64,000 nt of DNA from Ottelia alismoides (GCA_037367405.1 JAZKJV010011612.1:1-64000), one strand, 5' to 3'. Counted from the first letter of the stretch, positions 22,929-34,761 are shown. The notes: a model not told the origin generated them from the letters alone. Made by a program: numbers and translations.

Positions 22929-25900
22929 TCACGCAAAATGAATAGCGGCAATGATAACGTCCCGCGGCTCATTATCTAGAAATGGTTTGAGCCGCTGGCC
23001 GTTCACTCGGAAGGTACTCTCAGAAGATAACTCAGATATATCAATGCTACCGTTATCGTGTACCTTTCTGACCAAATAGGGTCCTTTCCATTTGCTCTGT
23101 AGCTTCCCTGGAAATAATCTAAGCCTCGCATCAAACAGCCATACTTTCTGTCCAATCTCAAAATGCTTGTGGCTGATATGAGAATCATGCCACTCTTTGA
23201 CTTTCTCCTTATAATGTAGGCTGCTTGAGAATGCTGCATCTCTAAGCTCTTCCAAGGCGGCTAACTCTGCCCTCCTCTGGTCTCCTATACCATCTGGATC
23301 CATAAGAATATCTGTGACTGCCCAAAGTGACTTGTGCCTCAGCTCAACAGGTAAATGGCATGGCTTGCCATAAACGAGGCGAAAGGGAGATGTACCCAAT
23401 GGAGTCTTGAAAGACGTCCGATATGCCCACAGGACCGAGTCCAAAAGCTGTGACCAATTCTTTCGGTCAGGGCGGACGACTTTCTGCAAAATATTCTTGA
23501 TCTCCCTATTCGACACCTCAGCTAGACCATTTGTCTGTGGATGGTACGGTGTGGCAACACGATGATCTATGCTGAACTCGCTAGCAAGGGCCTTTACCTG
23601 GTCGTTGATGAAATGAGACCCCCCATCAGAAATAAGAACTCGTGGAACCCCGAACCGCATGATGATGTGCTTCTTCAAAAATCTGCAAACTGTCTTCGCA
23701 TCTGCGGCTCGGGCGGGGATAGCCTCAACCCAACGACTAACATAATCTACGACCAACAGAATGTACTCAAATCCCTGACTCTTAGGGAATGGACCCATGA
23801 AATCGATGCCCCATGCGTCAAAAACCTCACAGAAGTGAATGGGCTGCATCGGCATCATATCACGCTGTCCACAAGTGCCCATCCTCTGACAGTCAGTACA
23901 CCTCTTCACGAACTCATCAGAGTCCTTGAAGAGTGTAGGCCACCACAAACCGGACTGGAGCACTTTCTGTGCCGTTCTCCTCCCAGAATGATGTCCTCCT
24001 GCCTCAAGCTTGTGGCAGTAAGTGAGGACGCTATGATGCTCCTCCTGAGGAATACACCGACGCCAGATGCTATCCCCTCCTTCGTGGTAAAGGATGGGAT
24101 CCTCCCAGTGGTAGGACTTGGCCTTCGCAAGGAAGGTCTCAATCCTCTGCTTGGGCCAGTCTTGTGGAACTTTCCCAGCAACGAGAAAGTTCACAATATT
24201 AGCGTACCATGGGAGTGAGGCGATAGCAAGGATCGCCTCATCTGGGAAGGTATCTCTGATCGGATCAATCTGCTCTGTCTCCTCAGGCTGCTCTAATCGG
24301 GATAAATGGTCCGCCACCACATTCTTGACTCCAGGCTTATCCTTGATCTCAATGTCGAACTCCTGGAGTAGAAGGATCCATCTAGTAAGTCTGGCCTTGG
24401 CATCCTTCTTTGACATGAGGTACCTGATGGCGGTGTGGTCAGTATACAAAGTCACTCTAGATCCAATGATATATGATCTGAATTTATCTAGGGCAAACAC
24501 TACTGCTAGCATCTCCTTCTCTGTGACTGTATAATTCCGCTGGGCGGAATCCAATGTGCGGCTAGCATAGTGTATGGCAAACGGAACTCCATCCCTCCTC
24601 TGTCCCAGCACTGCCCCTACGGCAAAATCGGAGGCGTCCGTCATGATCTCGAATGGGAGAGACCAATCAGGCGGCTGAAGGACAGGAGCCTCAATTACAC
24701 ACTGCTGGAGAGTCTCAAAGGACGAAAGACACTTGTCATCGACAAGGAACTCGGTGTCTTTCGTCAAGAGGTCAGTCAACGGTCGGGCAATCTTGCTGAA
24801 ATCATGAATGAATCTCCTATAAAAACCAACGTGCCCCAGAAATGACCGTAACTGCTTCAGATTGGACGGCGGTGTGAGTTTCCTAATGACATCAACCTTG
24901 GCCGGATCAACCTCCATGCCTCTGTTGGAGATGATGTGGCCAAGCACCGTCCCTTGAGTCACCATGAAGTGACTCTTCTCCCAAGACAGAACCAAGCGGG
25001 TAGCAATACATCGCTGGAGCACTCGGTCTAGGCAGTCAAGACAGGAATCGAATCCGTCGCCGTAAACCGAGAAGTCGTCCATGAAGACCTCCAAACACTC
25101 CCCTACCATGTCCGAAAATATCGACAGCATGCATCTCTGAAAAGTCGCAGGGGCGTTACATAGCCCAAATGGCATGCGTCGAAAAGCGTATGTGCCGAAG
25201 GGACAGGTAAAGGTGGTCTTCTCCTGATCCTCAGGAGCGATGGCCACTTGGTTGTAGCCCGAGTACCCATCCAGGAAGCAATAATGGCTCTTCCCTGCCA
25301 GTCTCTCAATGATCTGGTCAATAAAAGGCAGGGGGAAATGGTCCTTCTTGGTGGCTTGGTTGAGTCTCCTGTAGTCAACACAAACCCTCCAAGAGGTGGG
25401 TACTCGTGTAGCAATCTCCTCTCCTGACTCACTGATCACAGTCGTGATGCCCGTCTTCTTGGGCACCACATGCAAGGGGCTAACCCACTTGGAGTCGGAA
25501 ATGGGATAAATAAAATCTGCACTCCACCATTTTGATATTTCCTTCATAACAACCTCTCTTAGGTTGGGGTTCAGTCGCCGCTGGAACTCACGCGACGGCT
25601 TCGCCCCTTCCTCGAGATAGATATGGTGGGAGCACAACGAGGGACTAATCCCATGGAGATCTGCTACGCTCCATCCAATTGCCTTGCGGTTCTTTTCAAG
25701 AACCTCCATCAGACGGGATTCTTGCTCTTCAGTCAGATCGGCAGAGATGATGACTGGATACATCTCAGACTCTCCCGCAAGGAATCTATACTTCAATGAA
25801 GTAGGGAGCGGCTTTAGCTCTGGACAGCTGGGTGCTGGCAAATCTGGCTTCTGAAGAAGATGTGTGTATGCGGACAATTCTGCCAAATTTGCCTGGGAAA

Positions 25901-28900
25901 ATGATAATGAACTCTCACAAACTGGATCTGGAGAAGGCGGGTCCTCTGCATTGTCTCTGATCTGTTCTGCCTCTACCTCCTCCTCATCTATAGGCTCAGG
26001 TGGATCCAGATCTGGCATCTGATCATCACAATCTGCCCAATCAGATTCTGAATCCGAGGGATCTATATCAGACTCGGTGGCATCAGTACCACCGGAGAAC
26101 AAGGTGGCATCAGCACCACCATCACTGAAAATCGTGTCGCGATCAAGGTCCGACTCTGCTGACTCAATAGTATCCTGAACCAGGGTTGTGCTCTCCAGAC
26201 TATCCTCTGCTATCATCTCTGCATCAGCTGTATCTGAATATGAGAGGATGGTCTGTGCTGCAGGATCTGCCCAAATTGCCTCATCATCTGTGATTACAAA
26301 ATCACAGTCCTGGTGGATGTCTGGCTCTGCGTCTGTCAGCTGCTCTGAATCTGTACTGCCATGTGAGCGGGATCTATCTCTGGTTCTGTGGTCCTTAACC
26401 GTCTCTATTTGTATACTCTCGCCCTGGACGCGAAAGAATACCTTCCCACTGTCATGGTCAGTCACTGCCTTGGCTGTGGCCAAGAACGGGCGACCGAGGA
26501 TGATGGGGGAATCGGTCAACGAGTCAGGGGTCTCCATGTCCAGCACTACGAAGTCCACGGGGAATTGTAAACCCTGAATCGTGACGACAACGTCTCGTAA
26601 CAACCCCTTTGGCCTCTTGACAGACCGATCAGCAAACTGAAGGTATGTCCTGCTCTGTCTAAGAGTGCCCAACTCTAAGTGGTCGAGAAGGGCTGCCGGA
26701 AGAAGGTTGATCGACGATCCGCTATCTAAGAGAGTACGGTCGAACCTCTGCTCACTAATCTGACATCTGACATACGGGGCCCCTAAATCTGGCCTCTTAG
26801 TCGGCAGATGGTTCTGGATCGCGAAGCACGTGGCTTTGGTCAGCACATGGATCTCTGCGGTCTTGTTCCTCTTCTTCCTCCTGACTGTGGTCCTATCTCT
26901 TAGGGATCGCTGAAGAAGAGGAATGTGCTGCAAAGCCTCATTGAGGGTCAGCTGGATGTGAAATCGGTCTATCATGCCCTGGCTGAACTCCTCCTGCTCT
27001 CTCTTTTTTGGATCTTTTTCTTTTTTCTTCCCCTTCCCTAATTCAAGGGCTCTAGGAAAGGGGATCACAGGGTCCTTCTCAGATGAAGGACTAGGAATAG
27101 GCCTAGACGGTTCGATGACCGGATCCTCACAAACATCATTCACCACAGTGGGATCAGAAGAAACTAAACCTTTTCCTTTATTCAAATGAGAGTTCTGAGA
27201 TACATTCATGCGAGGAAAGACAACATTTCTATCAGAATAAATGTTGGTGGCGTCAGTACCACCTCTAGCTGGCTCTACAACTAGACGTCTTGCGGCCTCA
27301 GTACCGCGGGCTGGCTCAGCTCTGCTGGTGGCGTCAGTACCACCTCCTCGATGTGGTGAAATGGCGGCCTCAGTACCGCCGGTGGAATCAGCATCTCGGG
27401 TGGCCTCAGTACCACCGTCATCATGATGTGCGGCTTCAGTACCGCTCTCCTCTTCCTCTTCTGGCGCTCTAGATGGATCCTCGTGTTGTCGCTCAGATGA
27501 GGCGCCGCCTGCTGTTCTTCTACCGCTCCTAAGTGTAACAAAATCAGCATCAAATAGGTCCGATGACATATCATCAAATGAGTTACTAGGAGTGGTAGGC
27601 TCAGTGTGAACTACCTGCTCAGATTTCCTCTTCAAGCTATTCGGGTTAGGCTCGATCTGTGCAGGAATGGCGGCCTTCCCTCTCATCAGGTCCCGCATCT
27701 CCTGGCGGAACTCGTCCATTTCCCGTCTAAATGTAGCCTGCTGCTCTGTGAAGAGGCGGGCTAGATCATCCATGGCGGGGCTCTCATGGGAGCCCGACGG
27801 GTTGCCTCTCTGATAATGAGGCTGCTGGACCTGGTGCTGCTGCGGCTGAGAGGGGTAAGAGGAAGGATGCTGCTGCTGGTGAGCCTGCTGCTCACGTCTC
27901 CAATTCTGTCCCTGCTGCTGGTAGGGACGAGGTACGAAGGATGATGGCTGGTGTGGTTGGTATGCTGGGGGCTGCTGGTGATCTCTCTGCTGGGAGTACT
28001 GCCCTCCCTGATTGGCTGGCTGCTGTTGGGACTGGTTACCCCCATTCCCCCACCTGAATCCGGGATGGTCTCGTCGGATTCCAGGTTGAGGACGGTCATA
28101 CCAAATCCCGTTGACATCCATCAACGGCTCAGCATCGAAGGAGTCTGGCGGCAGTGCTGCCAGAGGCTGATCCGGCTGATATACCACCATCTGTAAGTCT
28201 GGAGATGGTGGTGACTGGTAAGAGGGCTGCTGCTGCTGGTACGGCTCCGCCTGTACAAGGTGAACTTGTCTAGGCTGCTGCAAGGAGCTGGAGCGCTGGG
28301 ACGAGCTGCGGCTGCCGCCGGAATCGCCTCGCGACAGAAGACGGGGCTGAGGAGTCGTCTGTGCCTCCTGAAGACACAAGAGCTGGGTCTTCATGTCGCT
28401 CAGAGTTTGTGCCATTTGCTCCATCTGAGTTATGCCCTGGCACTGCTTCTTCTCTATGATTTCCATGCGGTCCAACTTCTCGCTGATAATCCCCATGTCC
28501 GCAGCGGCCGACTCTGCCTGTGCGGCTGCAACTGTGGACGAACTGGATGGACCTGCATCAACCCGTGCTATCCGCTGATACTGCACGGGTCCTGGCGGCT
28601 GTTGAGATCTCTGTGTGTACAACCGAGTCTGGGACATCACCATGTAATTTTCTGCCATCTCCTCATAAATGGCCCAGACTTGGTTGTGGTCCTTGGCAAA
28701 GTAGGACCCGCCGCAAGAAGCATTCACCAGACCCTGAAGCTCTGGCGTCATCCCACTAAAGAAGCTCTGAACTAGGTTCGGCTTGGAGATATCATGGTGT
28801 GGGCATCTATCCAGAAGCTCTCTGAACCTCTCCCATGCCTCGTGAAATTGCTCGTTAGGGAGCATGGAGAAGTTATTGATCAGGGCCCTCGCTGCATTCG

Positions 28901-29768
28901 TCCGCCCGAGTGGATAGTACTTGTTCAAGTACTCGGTGCGGAGTTGCTCCCAGGTGTAGACAAACTTCCCTAAATGTTTCAGCCAGGCGGCTGCTCTATC
29001 TGCCAGTGAAAAAGGGAAGGCCATCATTCGAATCGTATCTTGGTCCACATGACGGTCGTGGACAGTGCTGCAGATCATCAAAAACTCCTGGAGATGGAGA
29101 TGGGGTTCCTCAGTGGCAAGTCCGTGAAAATGAGGAAGCATCTGCAGGGTGTTCGGAGGGAACTTGAAATCCCCCACGATGGCAGGTACCACCACCCAAT
29201 GGTGCATCAGTGTAGATCCGGGGTTGTGTAACTCCCGCATCGGTCTCGGTGGTCCTGCTCCGGCCGCGGCTGCTGCTGCGGCAGCTGCTGCTGCTGCGGC
29301 TGCTGCCTCTGCATCAGCGTCAGGAATGTCCTCAGGCTCGCTCGGCTCGTCTCGCTCTCTTCGGAGTCGCTCCATCTCCCTTCTCATCTCGATCATAAAA
29401 GCTCCCTGATCACGTAACTGCTGCTGAACTGTCTCTAATGATGCGATCAGGGTGGAGTTGATCGCCCCCTGGTCAAATACGACATGCTGCTCTCCCTGCT
29501 GACCTCCGGGGTAATCTTCTGATCTGGCGGCCATACCGACGTCTGCAAAATCAGATGAGCCCAACTCAGGTTCTGTCAAATCAATTAGTCTTTCCTCGGG
29601 CTCATGTCTCTCAGTAGCAAAAGAAAGGGGGTCGAGGGGGAACAGGGTGGAATCGTACTCGGGCCCGGAGAGCTGGTCTTGACTCTCACGGACCAACCTA
29701 GATGATGAAGTAGACGCGCCTGAAAGCGGTGCAGCCAGAGGCTGCCTAAGAGATCGTCTACCCATCAT
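22929..29768 (-). CDS. gag-pol: Intact Athila gag-pol polyprotein, right unit
   Basis: A single uninterrupted frame of about 2,279 codons from the ATG of MMGRRSLRQ. The open frame extends 36 codons further to a TTG at 29876, but has no earlier ATG. Poly-alanine at about 155-171. Gag domain at about 205-365 (AFPFSLADRAAAWL). Possible coiled coil at 425-470. Q/P-rich 490-680. GGTEAT-like repeats 770-845. Protease Asp near 1015 (DSGSS). Reverse transcriptase VCVDYRRLN near 1462 and catalytic FMDD near 1562. RNase H from about 1709. Integrase HHCC about 1908-1965, with D 1989, D 2048 and E 2084. I see no CCHC zinc knuckle in Gag and no env. Gag and pol share one frame, so protease processing must separate them. 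It probably depends on the promoter in LTR 3. By sequence it could be functional and could also serve the left unit and the non-autonomous relative. Confidence 0.93.
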   Translation of the reverse strand: MMGRRSLRQPLAAPLSGASTSSSRLVRESQDQLSGPEYDSTLFPLDPLSFATERHEPEERLIDLTEPELGSSDFADVGMAARSEDYPGGQQGEQHVVFDQGAINSTLIASLETVQQQLRDQGAFMIEMRREMERLRRERDEPSEPEDIPDADAEAAAAAAAAAAAAAAAGAGPPRPMRELHNPGSTLMHHWVVVPAIVGDFKFPPNTLQMLPHFHGLATEEPHLHLQEFLMICSTVHDRHVDQDTIRMMAFPFSLADRAAAWLKHLGKFVYTWEQLRTEYLNKYYPLGRTNAARALINNFSMLPNEQFHEAWERFRELLDRCPHHDISKPNLVQSFFSGMTPELQGLVNASCGGSYFAKDHNQVWAIYEEMAENYMVMSQTRLYTQRSQQPPGPVQYQRIARVDAGPSSSSTVAAAQAESAAADMGIISEKLDRMEIIEKKQCQGITQMEQMAQTLSDMKTQLLCLQEAQTTPQPRLLSRGDSGGSRSSSQRSSSLQQPRQVHLVQAEPYQQQQPSYQSPPSPDLQMVVYQPDQPLAALPPDSFDAEPLMDVNGIWYDRPQPGIRRDHPGFRWGNGGNQSQQQPANQGGQYSQQRDHQQPPAYQPHQPSSFVPRPYQQQGQNWRREQQAHQQQHPSSYPSQPQQHQVQQPHYQRGNPSGSHESPAMDDLARLFTEQQATFRREMDEFRQEMRDLMRGKAAIPAQIEPNPNSLKRKSEQVVHTEPTTPSNSFDDMSSDLFDADFVTLRSGRRTAGGASSERQHEDPSRAPEEEEESGTEAAHHDDGGTEATRDADSTGGTEAAISPHRGGGTDATSRAEPARGTEAARRLVVEPARGGTDATNIYSDRNVVFPRMNVSQNSHLNKGKGLVSSDPTVVNDVCEDPVIEPSRPIPSPSSEKDPVIPFPRALELGKGKKKEKDPKKREQEEFSQGMIDRFHIQLTLNEALQHIPLLQRSLRDRTTVRRKKRNKTAEIHVLTKATCFAIQNHLPTKRPDLGAPYVRCQISEQRFDRTLLDSGSSINLLPAALLDHLELGTLRQSRTYLQFADRSVKRPKGLLRDVVVTIQGLQFPVDFVVLDMETPDSLTDSPIILGRPFLATAKAVTDHDSGKVFFRVQGESIQIETVKDHRTRDRSRSHGSTDSEQLTDAEPDIHQDCDFVITDDEAIWADPAAQTILSYSDTADAEMIAEDSLESTTLVQDTIESAESDLDRDTIFSDGGADATLFSGGTDATESDIDPSDSESDWADCDDQMPDLDPPEPIDEEEVEAEQIRDNAEDPPSPDPVCESSLSFSQANLAELSAYTHLLQKPDLPAPSCPELKPLPTSLKYRFLAGESEMYPVIISADLTEEQESRLMEVLEKNRKAIGWSVADLHGISPSLCSHHIYLEEGAKPSREFQRRLNPNLREVVMKEISKWWSADFIYPISDSKWVSPLHVVPKKTGITTVISESGEEIATRVPTSWRVCVDYRRLNQATKKDHFPLPFIDQIIERLAGKSHYCFLDGYSGYNQVAIAPEDQEKTTFTCPFGTYAFRRMPFGLCNAPATFQRCMLSIFSDMVGECLEVFMDDFSVYGDGFDSCLDCLDRVLQRCIATRLVLSWEKSHFMVTQGTVLGHIISNRGMEVDPAKVDVIRKLTPPSNLKQLRSFLGHVGFYRRFIHDFSKIARPLTDLLTKDTEFLVDDKCLSSFETLQQCVIEAPVLQPPDWSLPFEIMTDASDFAVGAVLGQRRDGVPFAIHYASRTLDSAQRNYTVTEKEMLAVVFALDKFRSYIIGSRVTLYTDHTAIRYLMSKKDAKARLTRWILLLQEFDIEIKDKPGVKNVVADHLSRLEQPEETEQIDPIRDTFPDEAILAIASLPWYANIVNFLVAGKVPQDWPKQRIETFLAKAKSYHWEDPILYHEGGDSIWRRCIPQEEHHSVLTYCHKLEAGGHHSGRRTAQKVLQSGLWWPTLFKDSDEFVKRCTDCQRMGTCGQRDMMPMQPIHFCEVFDAWGIDFMGPFPKSQGFEYILLVVDYVSRWVEAIPARAADAKTVCRFLKKHIIMRFGVPRVLISDGGSHFINDQVKALASEFSIDHRVATPYHPQTNGLAEVSNREIKNILQKVVRPDRKNWSQLLDSVLWAYRTSFKTPLGTSPFRLVYGKPCHLPVELRHKSLWAVTDILMDPDGIGDQRRAELAALEELRDAAFSSSLHYKEKVKEWHDSHISHKHFEIGQKVWLFDARLRLFPGKLQSKWKGPYLVRKVHDNGSIDISELSSESTFRVNGQRLKPFLDNEPRDVIIAAIHFA
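29264..29312 (-). repeat. GCN trinucleotide tract encoding poly-alanine in Gag
   Basis: Mixed GCA/GCC/GCG codons encode roughly 16 alanines just before the gag domain. The left-unit copy (about 15376-15422) adjoins the small insertions that create the TGA. Confidence 0.7.
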
Positions 29769-31008
29769 CTTGATCTTGGCGAGTTGGGCGGATGGGATCT
29801 GGAGAAAATATGATCGCAAAGCAAACCCCCGGTTCACCAACGCAACACAATCTGAAGACCGTGAAAGCTCGGTCAATTTATCTTGTCAATTTTATTTGGT
29901 GAACACACAAAATATCAGAGCGCTTACGTGACCTGTTAGGATACCCGATGCTACTCCAACCAACTGGCCCGCACGGAAGAGTCGGTAGTCAGCTAGAAAT
30001 AACACCGGAGGGTTCTACCTAGGGTGCGGGTCACTCTCTCGCGCATCCAAACCATACAATGAGGGGGTTGCTCTCCCCAAGACAAATTTTTAATGTGAGT
30101 GTCTTTTAGGGTCAATAATGTTATCCAGTCCCAAATTTTTTTTGTTTTTCTTTTTAATTTTTTTTTCAAAATAAATACAAGCGGCCTAACGGTTTTTCCG
30201 ATTCTCCTGATGATTAAGCCAAAAACAGAGGGAGAAGACGAAAAAGCCGATGCGCGAAGAAATCAATGATGCATGCAGAGAAAGAAATGCGTACCTTGTC
30301 TCCAGCACTCTACATGCAAGTGATCCGCGCAAAATTTAAAGACAGAAATAAAACTACCTAAATGATGCAACGGGAAAAACCGAGTCCTAGATGAGCAACT
30401 TCTATTGATCGTGAAGAACAATAGTTAGCTAACCGAATCGAGTCCGGAGTCCGATCTTGGGAGTCACTCGGTGCCCGCCACAACGGGTCCTGCCAGCGCT
30501 GTATGTGACTCCTCACGGCACGTGGTCTCAAATCCAATTAACCTAACTTTTTCAGTGAATTTTATTAAGGTCCAATTACGTTCTATAGGAACAGATATTC
30601 TATTAGGTGTTGGGCCTTAGAAATTTACGTCACAATCAAGAGAAATTCCTAAATCTAGGGGCTCGAGAAAAACCGCGTAAATACCGGAAAAGGCAGCTAG
30701 CTATGAAAACCACGATAAAAGCCGCGAAAATCCAAATGGGTCCCCCGAGTACACCGGTACTCAGCGAAACAGACCCACTAAGTTACAAATGTCCTCAAAT
30801 GTCCAAGTCCTAAATTATTACAAGAATATTGTTCTCTCAAATAAATGAAATTCTTCTTCTTCTCCCTGCTCTTCTTCCCGTGCGGGTCCTCAAAAAGTGT
30901 ACTCCAAGTTCTCCACGCAGTACCTCGCACAAAAATTAGAAAGAGAGAGTGTCAGAAAACAGTTATAATTTAGAGAGACAATATGGAAAAATGACTACAA
31001 AGCCGTGC
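29769..31008 (-). other. Untranslated leader, right unit
   Basis: Non-coding. The conserved hairpin-prone block is at 30053-30083. It differs from the left-unit leader mainly by one-base homopolymer lengths. Confidence 0.7.
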
Positions 31009-31026
31009 TCCCCGGCAACGGCGCCA
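31009..31026 (-). other. Primer-binding site (tRNA-Asp), right unit
   Basis: TGGCGCCGTTGCCGGGGA on the element strand, three bases from LTR 3, identical to the left unit. Confidence 0.9.
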
Positions 31027-31029
31027 TTC

Positions 31030-34000
31030 TTATGACCGGCCAAGCGACAGAGGTAAAGGTACAGAAAATGAGGTCGTTGTGACCTCTATCACTCAACTAA
31101 GTCAATCAAGAAAAATCAATCACTCAAATCAGATAAAAACAAGCAAGCACAAGAAAGAGCGATCTAGCTATAGGATTAACCTGGTATAGCTCCCAGGGTC
31201 GAACACAAGGAGCACAGATTGGCTAAATAGCCTACGATGTAGTCAGAAATCCAAGGGACTCTTTTTTTTTAATGGTTTTTATTTGTTTTTATATTTTTTT
31301 GGTTTTTTAAATTAGAAAGAAAATGAGAGAAAGTAAATACAAGGGAACTTCAACAATTTATTAAACACACCAAAAATGATGCAAAAATTCCAGAAAATTG
31401 GTTTTTAGGTTTTTTAAGTTTTTTACTGTTTTTGGTGAATTTTTGGAATTTTTCTAATGGTTAAATTATTTATTAAAAATCAAACAATGCAAAAAAACAA
31501 AGGGTACTGTCCAGCAAGGCTTAAGACCCAAAAATAAAATACTCTTGGATCTCAAAAAGCCCTAAAGGTAATTTTCCTATAATCTAGAAAGAATAAGGAA
31601 AATTTAGGCGCCCTAATTATTATTTTTGGATTTTTAATTTAATTTTTATAATTTTTATGGGTTTTTAGGGGTTTTTCAATTTTTAGGGTTTTTAAGTGAT
31701 GAAAAGTCACCAAAATTGGTTAGAAAATCAAACAGCAAGCAAACTACAAGTCCTAATTTTTTTAGAATTTTTAAAGGTGATTTTATATTTTTTTGGTATT
31801 TTTAAAGTTAAACAGTGACTAAAAAGAGTGTTTTTGAATTTTTAAAAATAATAAATGAAATCAAAAATGTCCTCAAAAATCACAGAAATTCCTACACCAT
31901 GGCAGGAGCCATGTGTCAAAATCTCATTGGATTTGGAGGTCGTTTGATATTTTATTCAAAAATAAAGGTGGGCACTGTGCACAAGGACCATTGTGCAAAT
32001 ACCCAAAAGTTCTGGGGGTCTGGTGCAAAATACCCAGCAAAACACGTGCCAAGCACGTGCCTGGGGCACTCAAGGACCCAAATGTAAGAAAAATAAGTCC
32101 CGAGGACCTATTGATAACTCGTATCAAAAGTCCAGGGGGCTCAGTTGCAATTTACCCAAAATAAAACGCACATGCGCATAATCAATGCTCACAGGGGTAT
32201 ATATGCAATTAAACAAAACTTTTTATTCAATGAATAACATCCAGAACTACAAGGCGTCTTATGCAAATATCCCAAAATAACACGTGACGAAGCACGTGGG
32301 TCTCAACTGGCGGGGGTATAAGTGCAAATAAAATAAGTACGAGGTCCTTGATGCAAATATCCCAGAAAATAAACAACTTGAATTAAAAGTTACAGGACTA
32401 AAATGAAATAGAACAAACAGAGGGGGCTAGGAGAAGTTTACCCCTTTTATTATTATCGACGGCCCGATGGTGACGCGTGGCAGATCTGACGGTGGAGAAC
32501 AAACGCGCCTTTAACTATGGAAGCGCTGGCCTGATCCGACGGCTGGTGTGTGTCCACGTGGAAGATCGGACGGTGGTGACGCAACGTGGTTCTTCGAAGG
32601 AGGCCCGGCTCAGATCGGATGGTCGAGGTGAGACCACGTGGCTGATCTAACGTCGCTGGACTCCGGGTCTCTCTCCTCTGCTATCAATGGTCAGGATGAA
32701 CTCCTCAGATGAATCGACGGTCGCTGCTCCTCGAAGAATGGACGGACACGATCAGAACTGGAGCGAGGGCTTCATCGAACGGCTCTGGAAGATGGAGGAA
32801 GAACTCGACGCCGGCGAACTTCGCCGACGTCCTGCGTGGACTCCGGTCCTCCTCAGCTGCTGCTACTGATCGGAACACGTTCCTGGTGACTACCCGCAGC
32901 TGATGGTGATGGCCGATGGCCCTACCGAGCCCTGGAGGGGCTCCGGCGAGGCCTAGCGGCGCGAAGCTCCGGTCTGAACTGTGAAGGAGGCTCAGACACC
33001 CCCTTTGGACCTGCAAAGTAGACAAGAAGCTTCGCGGGTCGAGGGCAAATTGCCTCGACCCAAGAAAACGGGGTGAAGATGAACGGTGCGGTGGGGCGAA
33101 AGAGCTCCGGCGAGGCGGAGACGGTGGAGCTCGACTCCCAGATCCTGTGCGACCTGGGTTGAGTGAAAGGGCGTAGAAGGTGCGTAGAGGTCTGGCGGAG
33201 ATGATGGTCGGGTCGGATGGTCGAGGTATTACGCGAGATGGACGGAATCAGGGATATACGTCGGAGCTACGATTTGGGCGAAATCCTAAATTAGATGAAA
33301 CTAGAAGGAGCTAAGGGTACCTGGTGGCTGCAGTAGACTGTGGTGGAGCTCAGCTTGCTCCTGGTCGTAGCCTCGAAGGGCGTCAAGGCCTGAGGCTCGA
33401 TGCTCGACGCTGGTGGCGGAGCAGCGGCGGCGAAGATCGCCGGATCAATGGAATCGCCTCCTCGCCTCACTGCAACAATGGCGGACGCTTGCTGTCACTC
33501 TCGCGGTGCCTATGGAGGTCACTGGGAAGAAGGAGATGGTCCAAAGATGGGGCGCGGAGGCGGCGGAGGGAAGAATATATAAGGTGACAGGGGCGATTAG
33601 GGTTGAGGGGCGACAGCGATGGAAGGTGTTGATTTCGTGGCGGAAGATCGGGCGAGGAAGATGGATGATAGGCGAAGAATCCGGGCATGAGATTTGCGTG
33701 GGAGACAGCCTGGAGACGCGTGGGAAAATCGGAGAAGATGGGGTGGCGCGCTTCTTCCAGAAAAGGAAGGAGTCCGCGGGGGAGTTGACCGGGGTCAACA
33801 GTCCCCCGTGGACCAATCAGGAGCGGCCACGTGTGCTCGATTTTTGTTTATTTATTTTAGGGTAGAAATAGGCCGAATTAAAGAAAACTCAAAACATGAA
33901 ATGTTTTTCTTTTATTTTTTTCTATTTTTTGGTGATTTTTAATTAATTTTTGGGAATAAAAATAGGGTAGCTATATATGTAGGTATATGTACACTATATG

Positions 34001-34761
34001 GAGTTTTTATTTTTGATTTTTTATTTGTTATTTTTATGTATTTTTATGCTCATTTTGTATTTTATTTATTTACAAGATAAAATGAGGAATAAAAGAATAT
34101 TTTTATTTTATTTTTATCACTTATATACAAGGGTGAAATAAATGGTTGAATACATTTATATACATGGTATTTATACAATGTATTTTTGTATTTTCAATTT
34201 TGTAATTTTTATTTGATTTTTGTTTTGTTTCTTGTTATTTTATATATTTACAAAATATGCCATAGAATATTCACAACAAGTTTTGAAAATAAATACATTT
34301 ATCTATAGGGTTAGATAAATACAAGGGTGATGGTCTATGCACATGGGAAAAGGGTATTTTTGAGTTTTTGATTTTTAAAATTTATTTTGTTTTTAATGAC
34401 TTTTACAAAATATATACAAATATTTACAACATATTTTTGGGTGAGGAAAATATATAGTTTTATTTATTTACAGAAGTATATACACATGTGAGCCCCTATC
34501 TCCCTCTACTTGGCTTTTATGCGGTCAGGCCCATGCTGAGCCCTCCCTTGGGTTAGGTTGCTCAATATTTATTCTAAATATTTCCCTCTTTTTCTTTTTG
34601 CTCTTTATTCTTTTTATTTTTGCACAAAAACATGCTAATTATAGGTTTTTACACAATGCATGCTTTTGGTAATTATTTGTATTTACACATATCTACATGT
34701 ATTTGCAAAGGTTTTTGTAGCTAAAATAGAAGAATAAAGAGTGATGAATGGGTATTCATCA
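31030..34761 (-). repeat. Athila array LTR 3 (5' LTR of right unit)
   Basis: 3,732 bp. I saw no difference from LTR 2. Its outer end (TGATGAAT on the element strand) abuts the right GCAGT copy. It has the promoter expected to drive the intact gag-pol. Confidence 0.88.
33575..33582 (-). promoter_or_regulatory. TATA box, LTR 3
   Basis: TTATATAT on the element strand, the likely promoter of the right unit with the intact frame. Confidence 0.5.

Larger units (their letters stand above)
3243..34761 (-). mobile_element. Athila-type Ty3/Gypsy tandem array: LTR-internal-LTR-internal-LTR
   Basis: Three nearly identical 3.7-kb LTRs enclose two nearly identical 10.2-kb internal regions, all in minus orientation. 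The repeat step is 13,893 bp at the LTR starts and 13,894 bp through most of the internal region. Each internal region has, in element order, a tRNA-Asp primer-binding site, a leader, one gag-pol frame, a non-coding 3' region with decoy polypurine tracts, and a polypurine tract. A single GCAGT duplication flanks the whole array and none flanks the middle LTR, so the array arose from one insertion that later duplicated or integrated as a concatemer. The lineage is Athila: tRNA-Asp primer site, FMDD reverse transcriptase and long LTRs. No env-like frame is present. Confidence 0.9.
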
